Source: Desertivirga arenae
GTDB taxonomy: Bacteria > Bacteroidota > Bacteroidia > Sphingobacteriales > Sphingobacteriaceae
Direction of reading: 5' to 3'
DNA: 64,000 nt
Assembly (NCBI RefSeq): GCF_017355785.1
Contig: NZ_JAFEWE010000004.1
Span: forward strand, 248,001 to 312,000
Shown here: piece after piece, positions 1 through 8,025 of the stretch
Layout of the letters: each line of letters starts with the position of its first letter
Position numbering within the stretch: the stretch's first letter is position 1
Notes under the pieces: generated by a model
What the model saw: the letters and a program-made list of their open reading frames with translations, nothing else
The model's database searches: none
Told to the model about the DNA's origin: nothing
Position numbers and translations under genes: made by a program

Positions 1-346
1 TTCTAATAACTGACAAGTTTTTAATGGTGTCAGTCCATCCTTTGAAAACCGTAGCAGTATAGGCAGGCAGCAGATTTTCATTACTAAGATTTTTTCCCTT
101 CTGTAAAGAATCTACCCGTTTTAAAAAATCAGCATAAACTCCGATCCTATATGCTTTGTCAGACGCGGTGAGGACAACTTGGTCCATACCGTTCTGGTCT
201 ATTAAAACTGTCTTAACTCCTGAATGAGCGGATTGTATGGCGGCTGCAAGTCCTGCAGGAGTAGCGCCGAAAACAACTACCCCAGCTTTTTGGCCAAATG
301 TAGATAGACTTAACAGACAAAATAAACCTAAAATGTATCTCTTCAT
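1..346 (-). CDS. Exported FAD-dependent oxidoreductase, 5' part only
   Basis: The frame stays open from an ATG at 346 to the window edge, giving about 115 residues of the N-terminus. It begins with a hydrophobic signal peptide (MKRYILGLFCLLSLS), followed by a Rossmann dinucleotide-binding fingerprint (VVVFGATPAGLAAA), a short helix and an acidic strand end (TVLID), the usual FAD/NAD-binding start of the FAD_oxidored-type family. Members in this phylum are exported and often act in polysaccharide or sugar-acid metabolism, but the substrate cannot be told from this fragment. It is transcribed away from the efflux operon. The catalytic half lies outside the window. Confidence 0.75.
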   Translation of the reverse strand, partial: MKRYILGLFCLLSLSTFGQKAGVVVFGATPAGLAAAIQSAHSGVKTVLIDQNGMDQVVLTASDKAYRIGVYADFLKRVDSLQKGKNLSNENLLPAYTATVFKGWTDTIKNLSVIR

Positions 347-449
347 TTAATCCTTGTAGTTTTTGTAAGTGGAAACTTGTTTCTAATGAGAAAAGACTTT
401 CAAATTACTTTTATTCCCCGTAAGGGACGCTTGTTTTGTGAAAGTTTTT

Positions 450-457
450 CAAAGATA
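450..457 (-). promoter_or_regulatory. Possible -7 element for the FAD oxidoreductase
   Basis: On the minus strand this reads TATCTTTG, an exact match to the Bacteroidota -7 consensus TAnnTTTG, about 100 bases upstream of the ATG at 346. No TTG lies at the expected -33 distance, so support is limited. Confidence 0.35.
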
Positions 458-525
458 TATGACAGATGAACGATATAAAGGATTAGTCGGTTTTCTGTCA
501 TTTAAATTAACATAAATTAACTTAT

Positions 526-1644
526 TCAGGAGCGCTTGTGATAACTTAAGACGGCCCAGCAGTTTAATACCATGCCAAAGCAGAGAACTGTTAGGGTTTG
601 AGGCAGAATATCCCTTAAAGTGCTTCCTTTCAAAACAACCATTCGCATTACTTCTACAAAGTATGTTACAGGATTCAGTCTTGTGAGGATCTTCGCCCAT
701 TCAGGCATACTATCTATAGAAGTATAAAGTCCACTAAGTAGAATAAAGATCATCATTAAAAAGAAGGAGATAAGCATAGCCTGCTGCTGATTGCTGGTAT
801 AGTTGGAAATTAGCAAGCCGAGTCCGAGGATTGAAAAAAGATAAATTGCTGCAAAGGCATATATTGTATAGAAATGCCCTGCAGGCAATATACCATAGAA
901 TAACCTGGCAATGCTTAGGCCAATAGTCAGGATCACCATGCCTAGTATCCAGAAGGGGATAAGTTTACCTAGAATGAAATGATGCCTTTTTATCGGTGTA
1001 ACGTTTATTTGTTCTATCGTGCCAATTTCTTTCTCCTTCACAATATTCAACGTAGCGAGGAATGAACCCACCATGGTTATGAGTACTACCAGAATCCCCG
1101 GTACCATAAAGAATTTATAGTTCATCAAGGGATTGAACCAATTTGAATAGGTTATATCGATAGTAGGTTCTGGGTTTAATCTGGGAAATTGTATCCACTT
1201 CAATCGGACCTCTCTGTTATAATCCTGAATGATCATTCCCAAATAGGCTCCTCCAAGATTTGCCTTAACTCCATTGATGGCATTAACCGCCATAAAAACT
1301 TTGCTTTCGTTTTCTTTTACAAGGTCTTTCTCAAACCGGGCAGGTATAGTTAATATGAGATCTGATTTTTCGCGTTCAATATCTTCTATAGCACTTTTAT
1401 AAGAGGCACTATAGTCGGTAAGCTTAAAATAGCCAGAGGCTGTTATTTTTGAAGTAAGCTGCTGAGAGTAAGAAGAATGATCGTGATCTACTACCGTTAG
1501 TTGTATGTTCTTCATCTCGTAATCTGCTGCCTGAGGTAAAAGGATCAGCTGCATCATGGGCATTATAAAGATGATCCGTAATATCGATGGATCCCGGAAG
1601 ATCTGCCTGAATTCTTTCTGTAGCAGGAATTTTAAAGTTCTCAT
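526..1644 (-). CDS. ABC-2 type transporter permease (YbhR/YhhJ-like)
   Basis: A 372-residue membrane component of an ABC exporter. One transmembrane helix lies near residues 22-40, a large extracytoplasmic domain covers about 45-175, and five or more hydrophobic helices fill 180-370, the ABC2_membrane_3 layout. The segment KEKEIGTIEQINVTP just after the second helix is the coupling-helix region typical of the family. It is the last gene of the efflux operon and overlaps the preceding permease by four bases (ATGA), indicating translational coupling. With its partner permease it should form the inner-membrane channel driven by the two ATPases upstream. Substrates of this class are usually cationic drugs or lipophilic compounds; none can be assigned here. 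Confidence 0.9.
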   Translation of the reverse strand: MRTLKFLLQKEFRQIFRDPSILRIIFIMPMMQLILLPQAADYEMKNIQLTVVDHDHSSYSQQLTSKITASGYFKLTDYSASYKSAIEDIEREKSDLILTIPARFEKDLVKENESKVFMAVNAINGVKANLGGAYLGMIIQDYNREVRLKWIQFPRLNPEPTIDITYSNWFNPLMNYKFFMVPGILVVLITMVGSFLATLNIVKEKEIGTIEQINVTPIKRHHFILGKLIPFWILGMVILTIGLSIARLFYGILPAGHFYTIYAFAAIYLFSILGLGLLISNYTSNQQQAMLISFFLMMIFILLSGLYTSIDSMPEWAKILTRLNPVTYFVEVMRMVVLKGSTLRDILPQTLTVLCFGMVLNCWAVLSYHKRS

Positions 1645-2747
1645 GCCAGTCTGATTTTGAATTTTTTAATGCTTAACAGCAGGAAGAAACCTGTCATTGC
1701 AACGAGGATTAAGGTTTCGCGCCATACTGATGCAAGTCCTACGCCTTTAATCATTACTGATTTTACTATAAAGTAGAACCACTTAGCGGGGACAATATTT
1801 GAAATGATCTGTAAGGGAAGCGGCATATTCTCTATTGGGAACATAAAGCCGCTAAGCATTACGGTAGGTAAGAACATCCCGGTAAGGGAAATAAACATGG
1901 CCGTTTGCTGTGAATCGGTCACGGTTGAAATCAATAATCCCAGGGCCAGTGAGGTTAGGGTGAATAAAATAGCTTCCGAAACCAGAAGTATAATGCTGCC
2001 GTTAATTGGAACATCGAGCACAAACACACTTAACAATAGTATTGTGGTGATATTTATAGTAGATAATAGCAAGTAGGGCACGGCTTTGGCAATTACGATC
2101 TTTAAAGGTTGAACTGGTGAGACAAGCATTACCTCCATTGTTCCAAGCTCTTTTTCTTTTACAATAGTTATGGCTGTCATCATCGTGCAAATCAGCATCA
2201 ACACCATAGACATCACCCCCGGAACAAAACTGTAGGCACCCTTCAGTTGGGCATTGTAGAGCATCCGGTATTCAGTTTTAATACGATAAGGTAGCTTTAG
2301 ATCTTGATTAATCCTGTTCTGATAGTCCATAATGATGTTACTAGCATAAGAGTTCATGGTATTAGCGAGGTTCGGATCAGAAGCGTCAGTAATAAATTGT
2401 ATCTGTGCTTTATTAAAATGTTTTATGTCTGTTGCAAAGTTTTGAGGAAATACGATCACCATTTTTATTTTCCCTTTTTTAAATTCAGATTCAACTTCCT
2501 TATAAGAATTCAAATTCTTCTGGACAGTGAAATAATTACTAGCATCCAGTTCTGCAATGATTGACCGGGTACCAACATCATTTGCCTGATCAAGAACGGC
2601 AATGGAAGAGTTTTTAACCTCGTTCGTCAGGGCAAAGCCAAAAATGATGATCTGCACAATTGGCATCACCAGGAGGATAAACAATGTTCGCCTGTCCCTC
2701 CCAATATGATAAAACTCTTTCTTAACAAAAGATATAAATTGCTTCAT
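1641..2747 (-). CDS. ABC-2 type transporter permease (YbhS-like)
   Basis: A 368-residue paralogue of the next gene with the same plan: N-terminal helix (about 20-40), an extracytoplasmic domain to about residue 170, and a C-terminal block of helices. The coupling region reads KEKELGTMEVMLVSP. Two different permeases beside two different ATPases imply a fully heteromeric ABC core. Its ATG at 2747 lies 157 bases beyond the stop of the second ATPase. That is the only sizeable gap in an otherwise overlapping operon, and it is filled by a tetranucleotide repeat tract. Confidence 0.9.
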   Translation of the reverse strand: MKQFISFVKKEFYHIGRDRRTLFILLVMPIVQIIIFGFALTNEVKNSSIAVLDQANDVGTRSIIAELDASNYFTVQKNLNSYKEVESEFKKGKIKMVIVFPQNFATDIKHFNKAQIQFITDASDPNLANTMNSYASNIIMDYQNRINQDLKLPYRIKTEYRMLYNAQLKGAYSFVPGVMSMVLMLICTMMTAITIVKEKELGTMEVMLVSPVQPLKIVIAKAVPYLLLSTINITTILLLSVFVLDVPINGSIILLVSEAILFTLTSLALGLLISTVTDSQQTAMFISLTGMFLPTVMLSGFMFPIENMPLPLQIISNIVPAKWFYFIVKSVMIKGVGLASVWRETLILVAMTGFFLLLSIKKFKIRLA

Positions 2748-2769
2748 ATACTAGCATTCCTTTATTATG

Positions 2770-2897
2770 TCAATCATTCATTCTCTCAATCATTCATTCT
2801 CTCAATCATTCCCTCTCTCATTCATTCATTCTCTCAATCACTCATTCATTCATTCTCTCAATCACTCATTCTCTCATTCAATCAATCATTTATTCAA
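2770..2897. repeat. Degenerate tetranucleotide tandem repeat (TCAN)n
   Basis: About 32 consecutive 4-base steps, mostly TCAT, TCAA, TCTC and TCAC on the plus strand, with a recurring 16-base higher-order unit (TCAATCATTCATTCTC). On the coding (minus) strand it reads as ATGA/TTGA/GAGA steps. It fills the space between the second ATPase (stop at 2905) and the first permease (start 2747). The open plus-strand frame through it is a by-product of the repeat and is not called as a gene. Confidence 0.9.
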
Positions 2898-2904
2898 CTA
2901 CGCC

Positions 2905-3645
2905 TCACTCACTTCTTACTGCTTTCCTTGCAAGCTTTAGAAATACCTCACCCATTGATTCTGCTTCAAAAATCTGTTTGAGTCGCGTAGGAGAGTCCAG
3001 TGCTTCGATCTTTCCGTCGACCATGATCGAGACCCTGTTACAATATTCAGCTTCGTCCATATAATGTGTGGTAACGAAAATAGTAATGCCATTTTCAGCG
3101 GCTTCGTAAATGAGGTTCCAGAACTCTCTGCGGGTTACAGGATCTACGCCACCTGTAGGCTCATCCAGAAACACAATGCTAGGCTCGTGGAAAATTGCTA
3201 CCGAGAAGGCAAGCTTCTGTTTCCATCCTAAAGGAAGGGATCTGACCAACTTCTTCGCTTCGTTTTCCAGATGCAGGGTGTTCAGAACGTAATCCGTCTT
3301 TTGTTTGATCGCCTTATTGCTCATGCCATAGATACCGCCATAGAACTGCATATTTTCTTTTACAGTAAGGTCCTCGTACAAGGAGAACTTCTGACTCATA
3401 TAGCCAATGCTTCTTTTGATGTCCTCTGTTTGCTTATACACATCAAATCCTGCAACACTTGCTCTTCCTGAAGTAGGAATAGAAAGACCGCAGAGCATTC
3501 TCATTGCGGTAGTTTTCCCTGCGCCGTTTGCCCCAAGAAATCCGAATATCTCTCCCTTCTTCACCTCGAAAGAGATCGCATCCACAGCAGTGAAATTGGA
3601 GAAGCGTTTGGTTAGTTCGTTAGTAATGATAACACTTTCGCTCAT
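2905..3645 (-). CDS. ABC transporter ATPase, equivalent to YbhF C-terminal half
   Basis: A 246-residue nucleotide-binding subunit. Walker A is GANGAGKTT (about 38-46), Walker B is IVFLDEPTGGVD (about 155-166) and the H-loop histidine is present in VTTHYMDEA. The signature motif is degenerate: LPLGWKQ where LSGGxxQ is expected. The same LPLG-type signature is known from the C-terminal half of E. coli YbhF, while the upstream gene matches the N-terminal half. The two genes overlap by four bases (ATGA). The likely role is the catalytically competent partner of a heterodimeric ATPase energising the two permeases of this operon. Confidence 0.92.
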   Translation of the reverse strand: MSESVIITNELTKRFSNFTAVDAISFEVKKGEIFGFLGANGAGKTTAMRMLCGLSIPTSGRASVAGFDVYKQTEDIKRSIGYMSQKFSLYEDLTVKENMQFYGGIYGMSNKAIKQKTDYVLNTLHLENEAKKLVRSLPLGWKQKLAFSVAIFHEPSIVFLDEPTGGVDPVTRREFWNLIYEAAENGITIFVTTHYMDEAEYCNRVSIMVDGKIEALDSPTRLKQIFEAESMGEVFLKLARKAVRSE

Positions 3646-4559
3646 GATGATTTCATTAATGCAATAAAGCAGTCTTCAATTCCCGGAGTAACCATGGTCG
3701 CCTCCGAATCAAAATGTCTTGCGCTTAAGAACTCCTTGACCTCGGCTAAGGAAGAACTATTTTTCAATACGAGATGATGGTATTCTCCGAATGCATAAAC
3801 ATCCTCTGTACCTTCAAAGTACTTGAGGTCTTTCAATAGATCGAACATCTTGTTGGATCTAACCGCAACAAGGCTTCGTCCGAAATTGCTAATGATATTT
3901 TCAGGAGAATTTATGGAAAGGATATTACCTGTTTGAATTAAAGCAACCCGGTCGCAAAGGCTCGCTTCATCCATGTACGGAGTAGATACCAGGATTGTTA
4001 TTCCTTGTTTTTTGAGACCCTGCAACATATCCCAGAATTCCATTCGTGAAACAGCATCTACTCCAGTAGTGGGTTCATCCAGGAAAAGTACAGAGGGGCG
4101 GTGGATCAAAGCGCAGCTTAAAGCCAGCTTCTGCTTCATTCCCCCAGAAAGCTTACCAGCCTTTCTATCCTTGAACGGCTCGATCTGTGAATAGATATCT
4201 TTTATTAATTCGTAGTTTTCTTCAATGGAAGTTTCGAAAATGGTTGCAAAAAATTCCAGGTTCTCCGCTACACTGAGATCTTGATAAAGAGAAAAGCGTC
4301 CGGGCATATACCCTACACGCTTACGAATGCTTTTGAAATCTTTTACCACGTCATAACCATCAACTGTTGCGTTTCCGCCATCAGGAAGAAGCAAAGTTGT
4401 AAGGATGCGGAAGAGACTTGTTTTTCCTGCTCCATCAGGTCCTATAATTCCAAACAGTTCTCCCTGTTTAACCTCAAAAGAAACCTCCTTGAGTGCCTCC
4501 GTATGAGACCGTTTATCACCATATCTTTTTACAAGATTCTCTGCCAATACTGCTTTCAT
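3642..4559 (-). CDS. ABC transporter ATPase, equivalent to YbhF N-terminal half
   Basis: A 305-residue nucleotide-binding subunit with Walker A GPDGAGKTS (about 40-48), a canonical signature LSGGMKQ, Walker B VLFLDEPTTGVD, and a C-terminal extension of about 75 residues beyond the ATPase core. The H-loop histidine is replaced by proline (VSTPYMDEA), so the composite site built on its own Walker A is probably impaired. It overlaps the HlyD gene and the second ATPase by four bases each. Together with the downstream ATPase it reconstitutes what is one fused polypeptide (YbhF) in E. coli. Confidence 0.92.
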   Translation of the reverse strand: MKAVLAENLVKRYGDKRSHTEALKEVSFEVKQGELFGIIGPDGAGKTSLFRILTTLLLPDGGNATVDGYDVVKDFKSIRKRVGYMPGRFSLYQDLSVAENLEFFATIFETSIEENYELIKDIYSQIEPFKDRKAGKLSGGMKQKLALSCALIHRPSVLFLDEPTTGVDAVSRMEFWDMLQGLKKQGITILVSTPYMDEASLCDRVALIQTGNILSINSPENIISNFGRSLVAVRSNKMFDLLKDLKYFEGTEDVYAFGEYHHLVLKNSSSLAEVKEFLSARHFDSEATMVTPGIEDCFIALMKSS

Positions 4560-5497
4560 GGCTTTTGCACTAACATTACCTCCCCATACATTCCGATCTT
4601 CAGATAGCCATCGTTCTTTACCTTTACTTTAATTGCGTAAACAAGATTGGCCCGCTCATCTTTAGTTTGTATAGTTTTAGGAGTAAATTCTGCTTTATCT
4701 GAAACCCAGGTAACCATGCCAGTAAATTCTTTATAATCATCTGCACCTTTATCAACGCGTACCGAAACTTTCTGACCCAATTTTACTTCAGAGAGCTGGC
4801 CGCCACTGATATAGGCCCTCAAGGTAATTGTGGAAAGATCTGCAATTTTATAAAGGGCTTTTCCTGGTGATGTTACCTCACCTGCCTCAGCATATTTAGT
4901 AATGACAGTTCCATTGACAGGATTGATGATCTTGCTACGTTCAATCTGGTCGCTTATTTGTTGTGCTCTTTTACCCAAGGGCTCTCCCTCACTCAAGACA
5001 CCTCGGTTCTGCGTAGAGATATTGCTCTGCTGAACGTTAATCTGCTGTCGTGTTACTGCCATTTGTCTCTGAATAACTTCAATCTGTGAATTAATATCAT
5101 CCAGTTGCTTTCCGGTCGCAGCATCCTGCTTCAATAAGTTTTCAATCCGTTTACGCTCATGAGACAGGTTGGCAAGTTGTGTTTGCTGTACTTTGAGCTG
5201 ATCTTGCAGCAGGGTTACCTGGGGACCTACATCCGCGGTCTTTTCCCTCAAAGCTCTTATACTGGCTTCGACTTGTTCTTTTTGCAGGACGAGATTTTCT
5301 GCATCAATATTTCCAACCACTGTTTTTTGTGGAATAGCTTGTCCTTCTTCTATATCAAGTGACAGGATCCTGCCTCCAATCTCGGAAGAAACGATAACTT
5401 CGTCGGCCTCAAATGTGCCGGTAGCATCTGCTTTGTCCTTGTTTGCGCTGCAGGCTACAAGAAATCCTGCCAGAGTGAGAAATAGTAGTTTGTTCAT
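4556..5497 (-). CDS. HlyD-family periplasmic adaptor lipoprotein (YbhG-like)
   Basis: A 313-residue membrane fusion protein linking the ABC pump to the outer-membrane channel. The N-terminus is a lipoprotein signal (FLVAC, Cys16). A short biotinyl-lipoyl-like half domain around 35-65 is followed by a long Gln/Leu-rich coiled-coil hairpin (about 70-165), the second lipoyl half (NPVNGTVITKYAEAGE) and a beta-barrel segment ending VMLVQKP. It lies one base downstream of tolC and overlaps the first ATPase by four bases, so it is co-translated with its partners. Confidence 0.92.
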   Translation of the reverse strand: MNKLLFLTLAGFLVACSANKDKADATGTFEADEVIVSSEIGGRILSLDIEEGQAIPQKTVVGNIDAENLVLQKEQVEASIRALREKTADVGPQVTLLQDQLKVQQTQLANLSHERKRIENLLKQDAATGKQLDDINSQIEVIQRQMAVTRQQINVQQSNISTQNRGVLSEGEPLGKRAQQISDQIERSKIINPVNGTVITKYAEAGEVTSPGKALYKIADLSTITLRAYISGGQLSEVKLGQKVSVRVDKGADDYKEFTGMVTWVSDKAEFTPKTIQTKDERANLVYAIKVKVKNDGYLKIGMYGEVMLVQKP

Positions 5498-5498
5498 A

Positions 5499-6767
5499 TT
5501 AGTAACCTGCTATAGTACTGTAAGTTAATTGAGCTTGTATTAGTTGGAGTTGGTGAGTGATCAGCATTTGCCGGGCCTGGTCTTCTGCATTTACTTCCCT
5601 GATATAGTCAGAGGTACTGATCACCTGGTTCTCCAACTGGGCACTTGCAGCTGTTTTTACCTTTTCTCTCAGTTCTATAATCTGCCTATCTGTATCAATC
5701 AACAATTCTAGTTTTTCAATTTCTGCCTTTTGTTGCGTTAATTGCGCATTGGTATTTAGCAGAAATGTTTCTTTTTGAAGCTCTGTCGATTTTGCGTTGA
5801 TATCTGCCAGCAGCTTTTCTTTTTTATAAGTATATATATTACTGATATTCCAATTTAGTCTGATTCCTCCTATGTAGAACCAGTCAAATTGATTCTGTAG
5901 CATATTTAATCCTGGTCTGCCGTATCCACCCTGACCAAAGAGACTGGCTTTAGGAAGAGTTCTGGAGGTAATGAGCTTTTTCTGTTGTATGGCCAGAGAA
6001 GTTTGCTTATCAAAAAGGTTAAGCTCAGGTCTTTTTACTTCTGAAACTACTTCTATTTTATTTGGCCTTTGTAGTTGAACATTGATCGGTAAAGGTTCAG
6101 CGATAAATAGACCTAGGGTTCTTACCAAACCACTTCGTAAAGCCTGCAATTCTATTTTGCGTTGATCAGCTTTTAGCAGTTCTGCTTCAAGGGAATTAAG
6201 ATTAGATCTGAACGCCACCCCGTTCTTTACCAGCGCTTCCGTTTTTTCATAACCTGTTTTTATATCAGTCTTTACCAGATCTGCTTGTTTGGTTTGCTCA
6301 TCTAACAACAAAATGCTTAAGTAAATCTGTTGTATCCTTTCCTTTAGCTTATGCAGTTCGACTTCTATACGCTGATGTTCGACGTCGGAGTTAAGTTTTT
6401 GTAATTGTTTCTGGTTACTGATTATGCCGCCATCAAAGAGCGTTTGGTTTAAGTCGAGAGTGGCTTTGTATTGATCCTTGCTTAATGAATTTACGGTTAT
6501 TCCGGGAACGGGTATATCAACTTTAGTAACTTCAGACTGATATGTTGCCTGTCCATTAAAGGACAGCTGAGGTAAGTAGCCTTTACTTAAATTTTGTAAA
6601 CCGATATTTTCTGTCTCCTCAATAAGTTTTTGCTGGCGTATCAGAGGGAAATTCTCCCTGGCTTTGAATTGAACAGTTTCCAGGCTTAATTCTTGCCCAA
6701 CACTAAAAGCTGGCGTCAGAAATACTATCGATCTAACCAAAGTGTTTAACCAAGTAGTTAATTTCAT
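5499..6767 (-). CDS. TolC-family outer-membrane efflux channel
   Basis: A 422-residue outer membrane factor. A signal peptide covers about residues 1-24 (ending near SVGQ), followed by two repeated long-helix blocks rich in Gln, Glu, Lys and Leu and short beta segments (TLDLNQTLFDGG and IRLNWNISNIY) typical of the OEP fold. Length is usual for the family. It is the first structural gene after tetR, 11 bases downstream of it, and forms the exit duct of the tripartite pump. A partial match to the TetR operator overlaps its first codons (6745-6762). Confidence 0.92.
   Translation of the reverse strand: MKLTTWLNTLVRSIVFLTPAFSVGQELSLETVQFKARENFPLIRQQKLIEETENIGLQNLSKGYLPQLSFNGQATYQSEVTKVDIPVPGITVNSLSKDQYKATLDLNQTLFDGGIISNQKQLQKLNSDVEHQRIEVELHKLKERIQQIYLSILLLDEQTKQADLVKTDIKTGYEKTEALVKNGVAFRSNLNSLEAELLKADQRKIELQALRSGLVRTLGLFIAEPLPINVQLQRPNKIEVVSEVKRPELNLFDKQTSLAIQQKKLITSRTLPKASLFGQGGYGRPGLNMLQNQFDWFYIGGIRLNWNISNIYTYKKEKLLADINAKSTELQKETFLLNTNAQLTQQKAEIEKLELLIDTDRQIIELREKVKTAASAQLENQVISTSDYIREVNAEDQARQMLITHQLQLIQAQLTYSTIAGY
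6745..6762. promoter_or_regulatory. Possible secondary TetR operator at the tolC start
   Basis: TTTAACC-AAGT-AGTTAAT has the same 7-4-7 layout as the core of the perfect palindrome at 7394-7417 (TTTAACC-AGGT-GGTTAAA), with two mismatches in the right arm and one in the spacer. It overlaps tolC codons 2-8. AT-rich coding sequence could produce this by chance. Confidence 0.3.
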
Positions 6768-6778
6768 TTCAAATTTTT

Positions 6779-7384
6779 TTATAACTTAAGTGACTGTATG
6801 ATGAATTGAGGTACCATTACCTTACGTTCTTCCATCAACTGGAAAAACTGCTGGTCATTTATGCTCGCTATCATTTGTAACATAGGCTTCCCGATAAAAG
6901 GAAAAATGCAAAGTGACATAACATTCATGATGAGGTGAGCCGGGTGAATAGGACGGATCTCCTTATCTTCAACCGCCTTTTTTACTTGCCGCAAAAATGT
7001 CTCAATCTGAGGTTTCTCACCACCCCACATTTTTTTGAGGAACTCCTCAGGTTGTTTATGCATCTCATTCATCACGAATAGTGGAAGGAAGGGGTTCTCA
7101 AGTACTTTATCTATGTATTCTGAAGCGAACGTTTCAATCTTTTCACTCCAGATCATATCCGAGCTAAATATTTCGTTCACACGGGGAATAAACCTTCCAA
7201 CTGTTTCAGTAAATATTACTTCAAAAAGTTTTTCCTTGCTACGGAAGTAGTAATGTAATAAAGCTTTATTTATTCCGGCTTCATCAGCTATGTCCTGCAT
7301 CCTTGCTCCCGCCATTCCTTTTGCTACAAAAACTTTTTTTGCCGCTTCAAGTATTTTTTGTTCCGTTGATTTTTCCGTATCCAA
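6779..7384 (-). CDS. TetR/AcrR-family transcriptional repressor of the efflux operon
   Basis: A 201-residue regulator. Residues 8-55 form the TetR helix-turn-helix (ILEAAKKVFVAKG, IADEAGINKALLHYYFRSKE), and the rest is a helical ligand-binding domain. The start is a TTG at 7384: there is no in-frame ATG until well into the HTH, and the sequence begins naturally at the TTG. A perfect 10-4-10 palindrome begins about ten bases upstream of the start, as expected for autoregulation. It heads the operon tetR-tolC-hlyD-ATPase-ATPase-permease-permease and presumably releases DNA when a pump substrate binds. Confidence 0.92.
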   Translation of the reverse strand: MDTEKSTEQKILEAAKKVFVAKGMAGARMQDIADEAGINKALLHYYFRSKEKLFEVIFTETVGRFIPRVNEIFSSDMIWSEKIETFASEYIDKVLENPFLPLFVMNEMHKQPEEFLKKMWGGEKPQIETFLRQVKKAVEDKEIRPIHPAHLIMNVMSLCIFPFIGKPMLQMIASINDQQFFQLMEERKVMVPQFIIQSLKL

Positions 7385-7393
7385 TTTACCAGT

Positions 7394-7417
7394 TGATTTA
7401 ACCAGGTGGTTAAATCA
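7394..7417. promoter_or_regulatory. Perfect palindromic operator, probable TetR site
   Basis: TGATTTAACC-AGGT-GGTTAAATCA: two exact 10-base arms around a 4-base spacer, between the start of tetR and the divergent DinB gene. Size and position fit a TetR-family dimer site controlling tetR and perhaps both directions. Confidence 0.8.
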
Positions 7418-7480
7418 AAAATAACGCTTCTTTTTAGTTCCCCAAAAAATATTTTCTATTTTAAGGGCTTAATTTTACAT

Positions 7481-8020
7481 ATGACGGCAGAGACAGAACA
7501 GCTGCGTTTTCCGATTGGAAAATATGAAGCTCCTCAAAATATAACTTTAGAAAATATACAAAACTGGATTAACGAGCTGGAGCAATTACCGGCAGAGTTT
7601 AAGGATGCCGTAAACCTTTTAAAGGCAGAACAATTAAATACTCCTTATCGTCCAGGAGGGTGGACCCTTTTACAGGTTGTTCATCATGTTGCAGATAGTC
7701 ATATGAATTCTTACATCCGGTTCAAGCTCGCAGCATCTGAAGATTTACCCACTATAAAGCCTTATTTTGAAGATAGGTGGGCAGAGTTTGAAGATGGTAA
7801 AACTGCTGCTGTTGAAATTTCCCTCACATTGCTGCAAGGCCTTCATTCCAGGTGGGTATTGTTTCTACGCTCCTTAAAACCTGAGGATTTCGAGAAAGGA
7901 TTTATTCATCCAGAACACGGAAAGTTAGTTTTACTCAAAGAAGCTTTAGGAATGTATGCATGGCATGGAAAGCACCATTTGCATCATATTCTTCAAACGA
8001 AGAAATTGCAAGGCTGGTAA
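7481..8020 (+). CDS. DinB-superfamily YfiT-like putative metal-dependent transferase
   Basis: A 179-residue four-helix-bundle protein of the DinB superfamily, YfiT/BstA branch. Evidence is the opening LRFPIGKYEAP, the metal-site helix GWTLLQVVHHVADSHMN (about 65-81) and the C-terminal WHGKHHLHHI, which supply the three-histidine site. B. subtilis YfiT (BstA) conjugates bacillithiol to electrophiles; whether that holds here is inference. The start is the ATG at 7481 rather than the in-frame GTG at 7406, because the latter lies inside the palindromic operator and the extra residues are not family-like. Being divergent from a TetR efflux operon, it may share that control. Confidence 0.85.
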   Translation: MTAETEQLRFPIGKYEAPQNITLENIQNWINELEQLPAEFKDAVNLLKAEQLNTPYRPGGWTLLQVVHHVADSHMNSYIRFKLAASEDLPTIKPYFEDRWAEFEDGKTAAVEISLTLLQGLHSRWVLFLRSLKPEDFEKGFIHPEHGKLVLLKEALGMYAWHGKHHLHHILQTKKLQGW

Positions 8021-8025
8021 ACAGA

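Noticed and set aside
507-521. TTAACA-TTAAC pair similar to the Pho-type repeats
   Set aside because: Only two copies; they lie in an AT-rich stretch and no -7 box stands 27 bases downstream on that strand.
2706-2981. Plus-strand 91-codon frame across the tetranucleotide tract
   Set aside because: Its sequence (SFSQSFILS-type repeats) is a direct translation of the TCAN repeat; there is no family match, and it overlaps the ends of two firm minus-strand genes.
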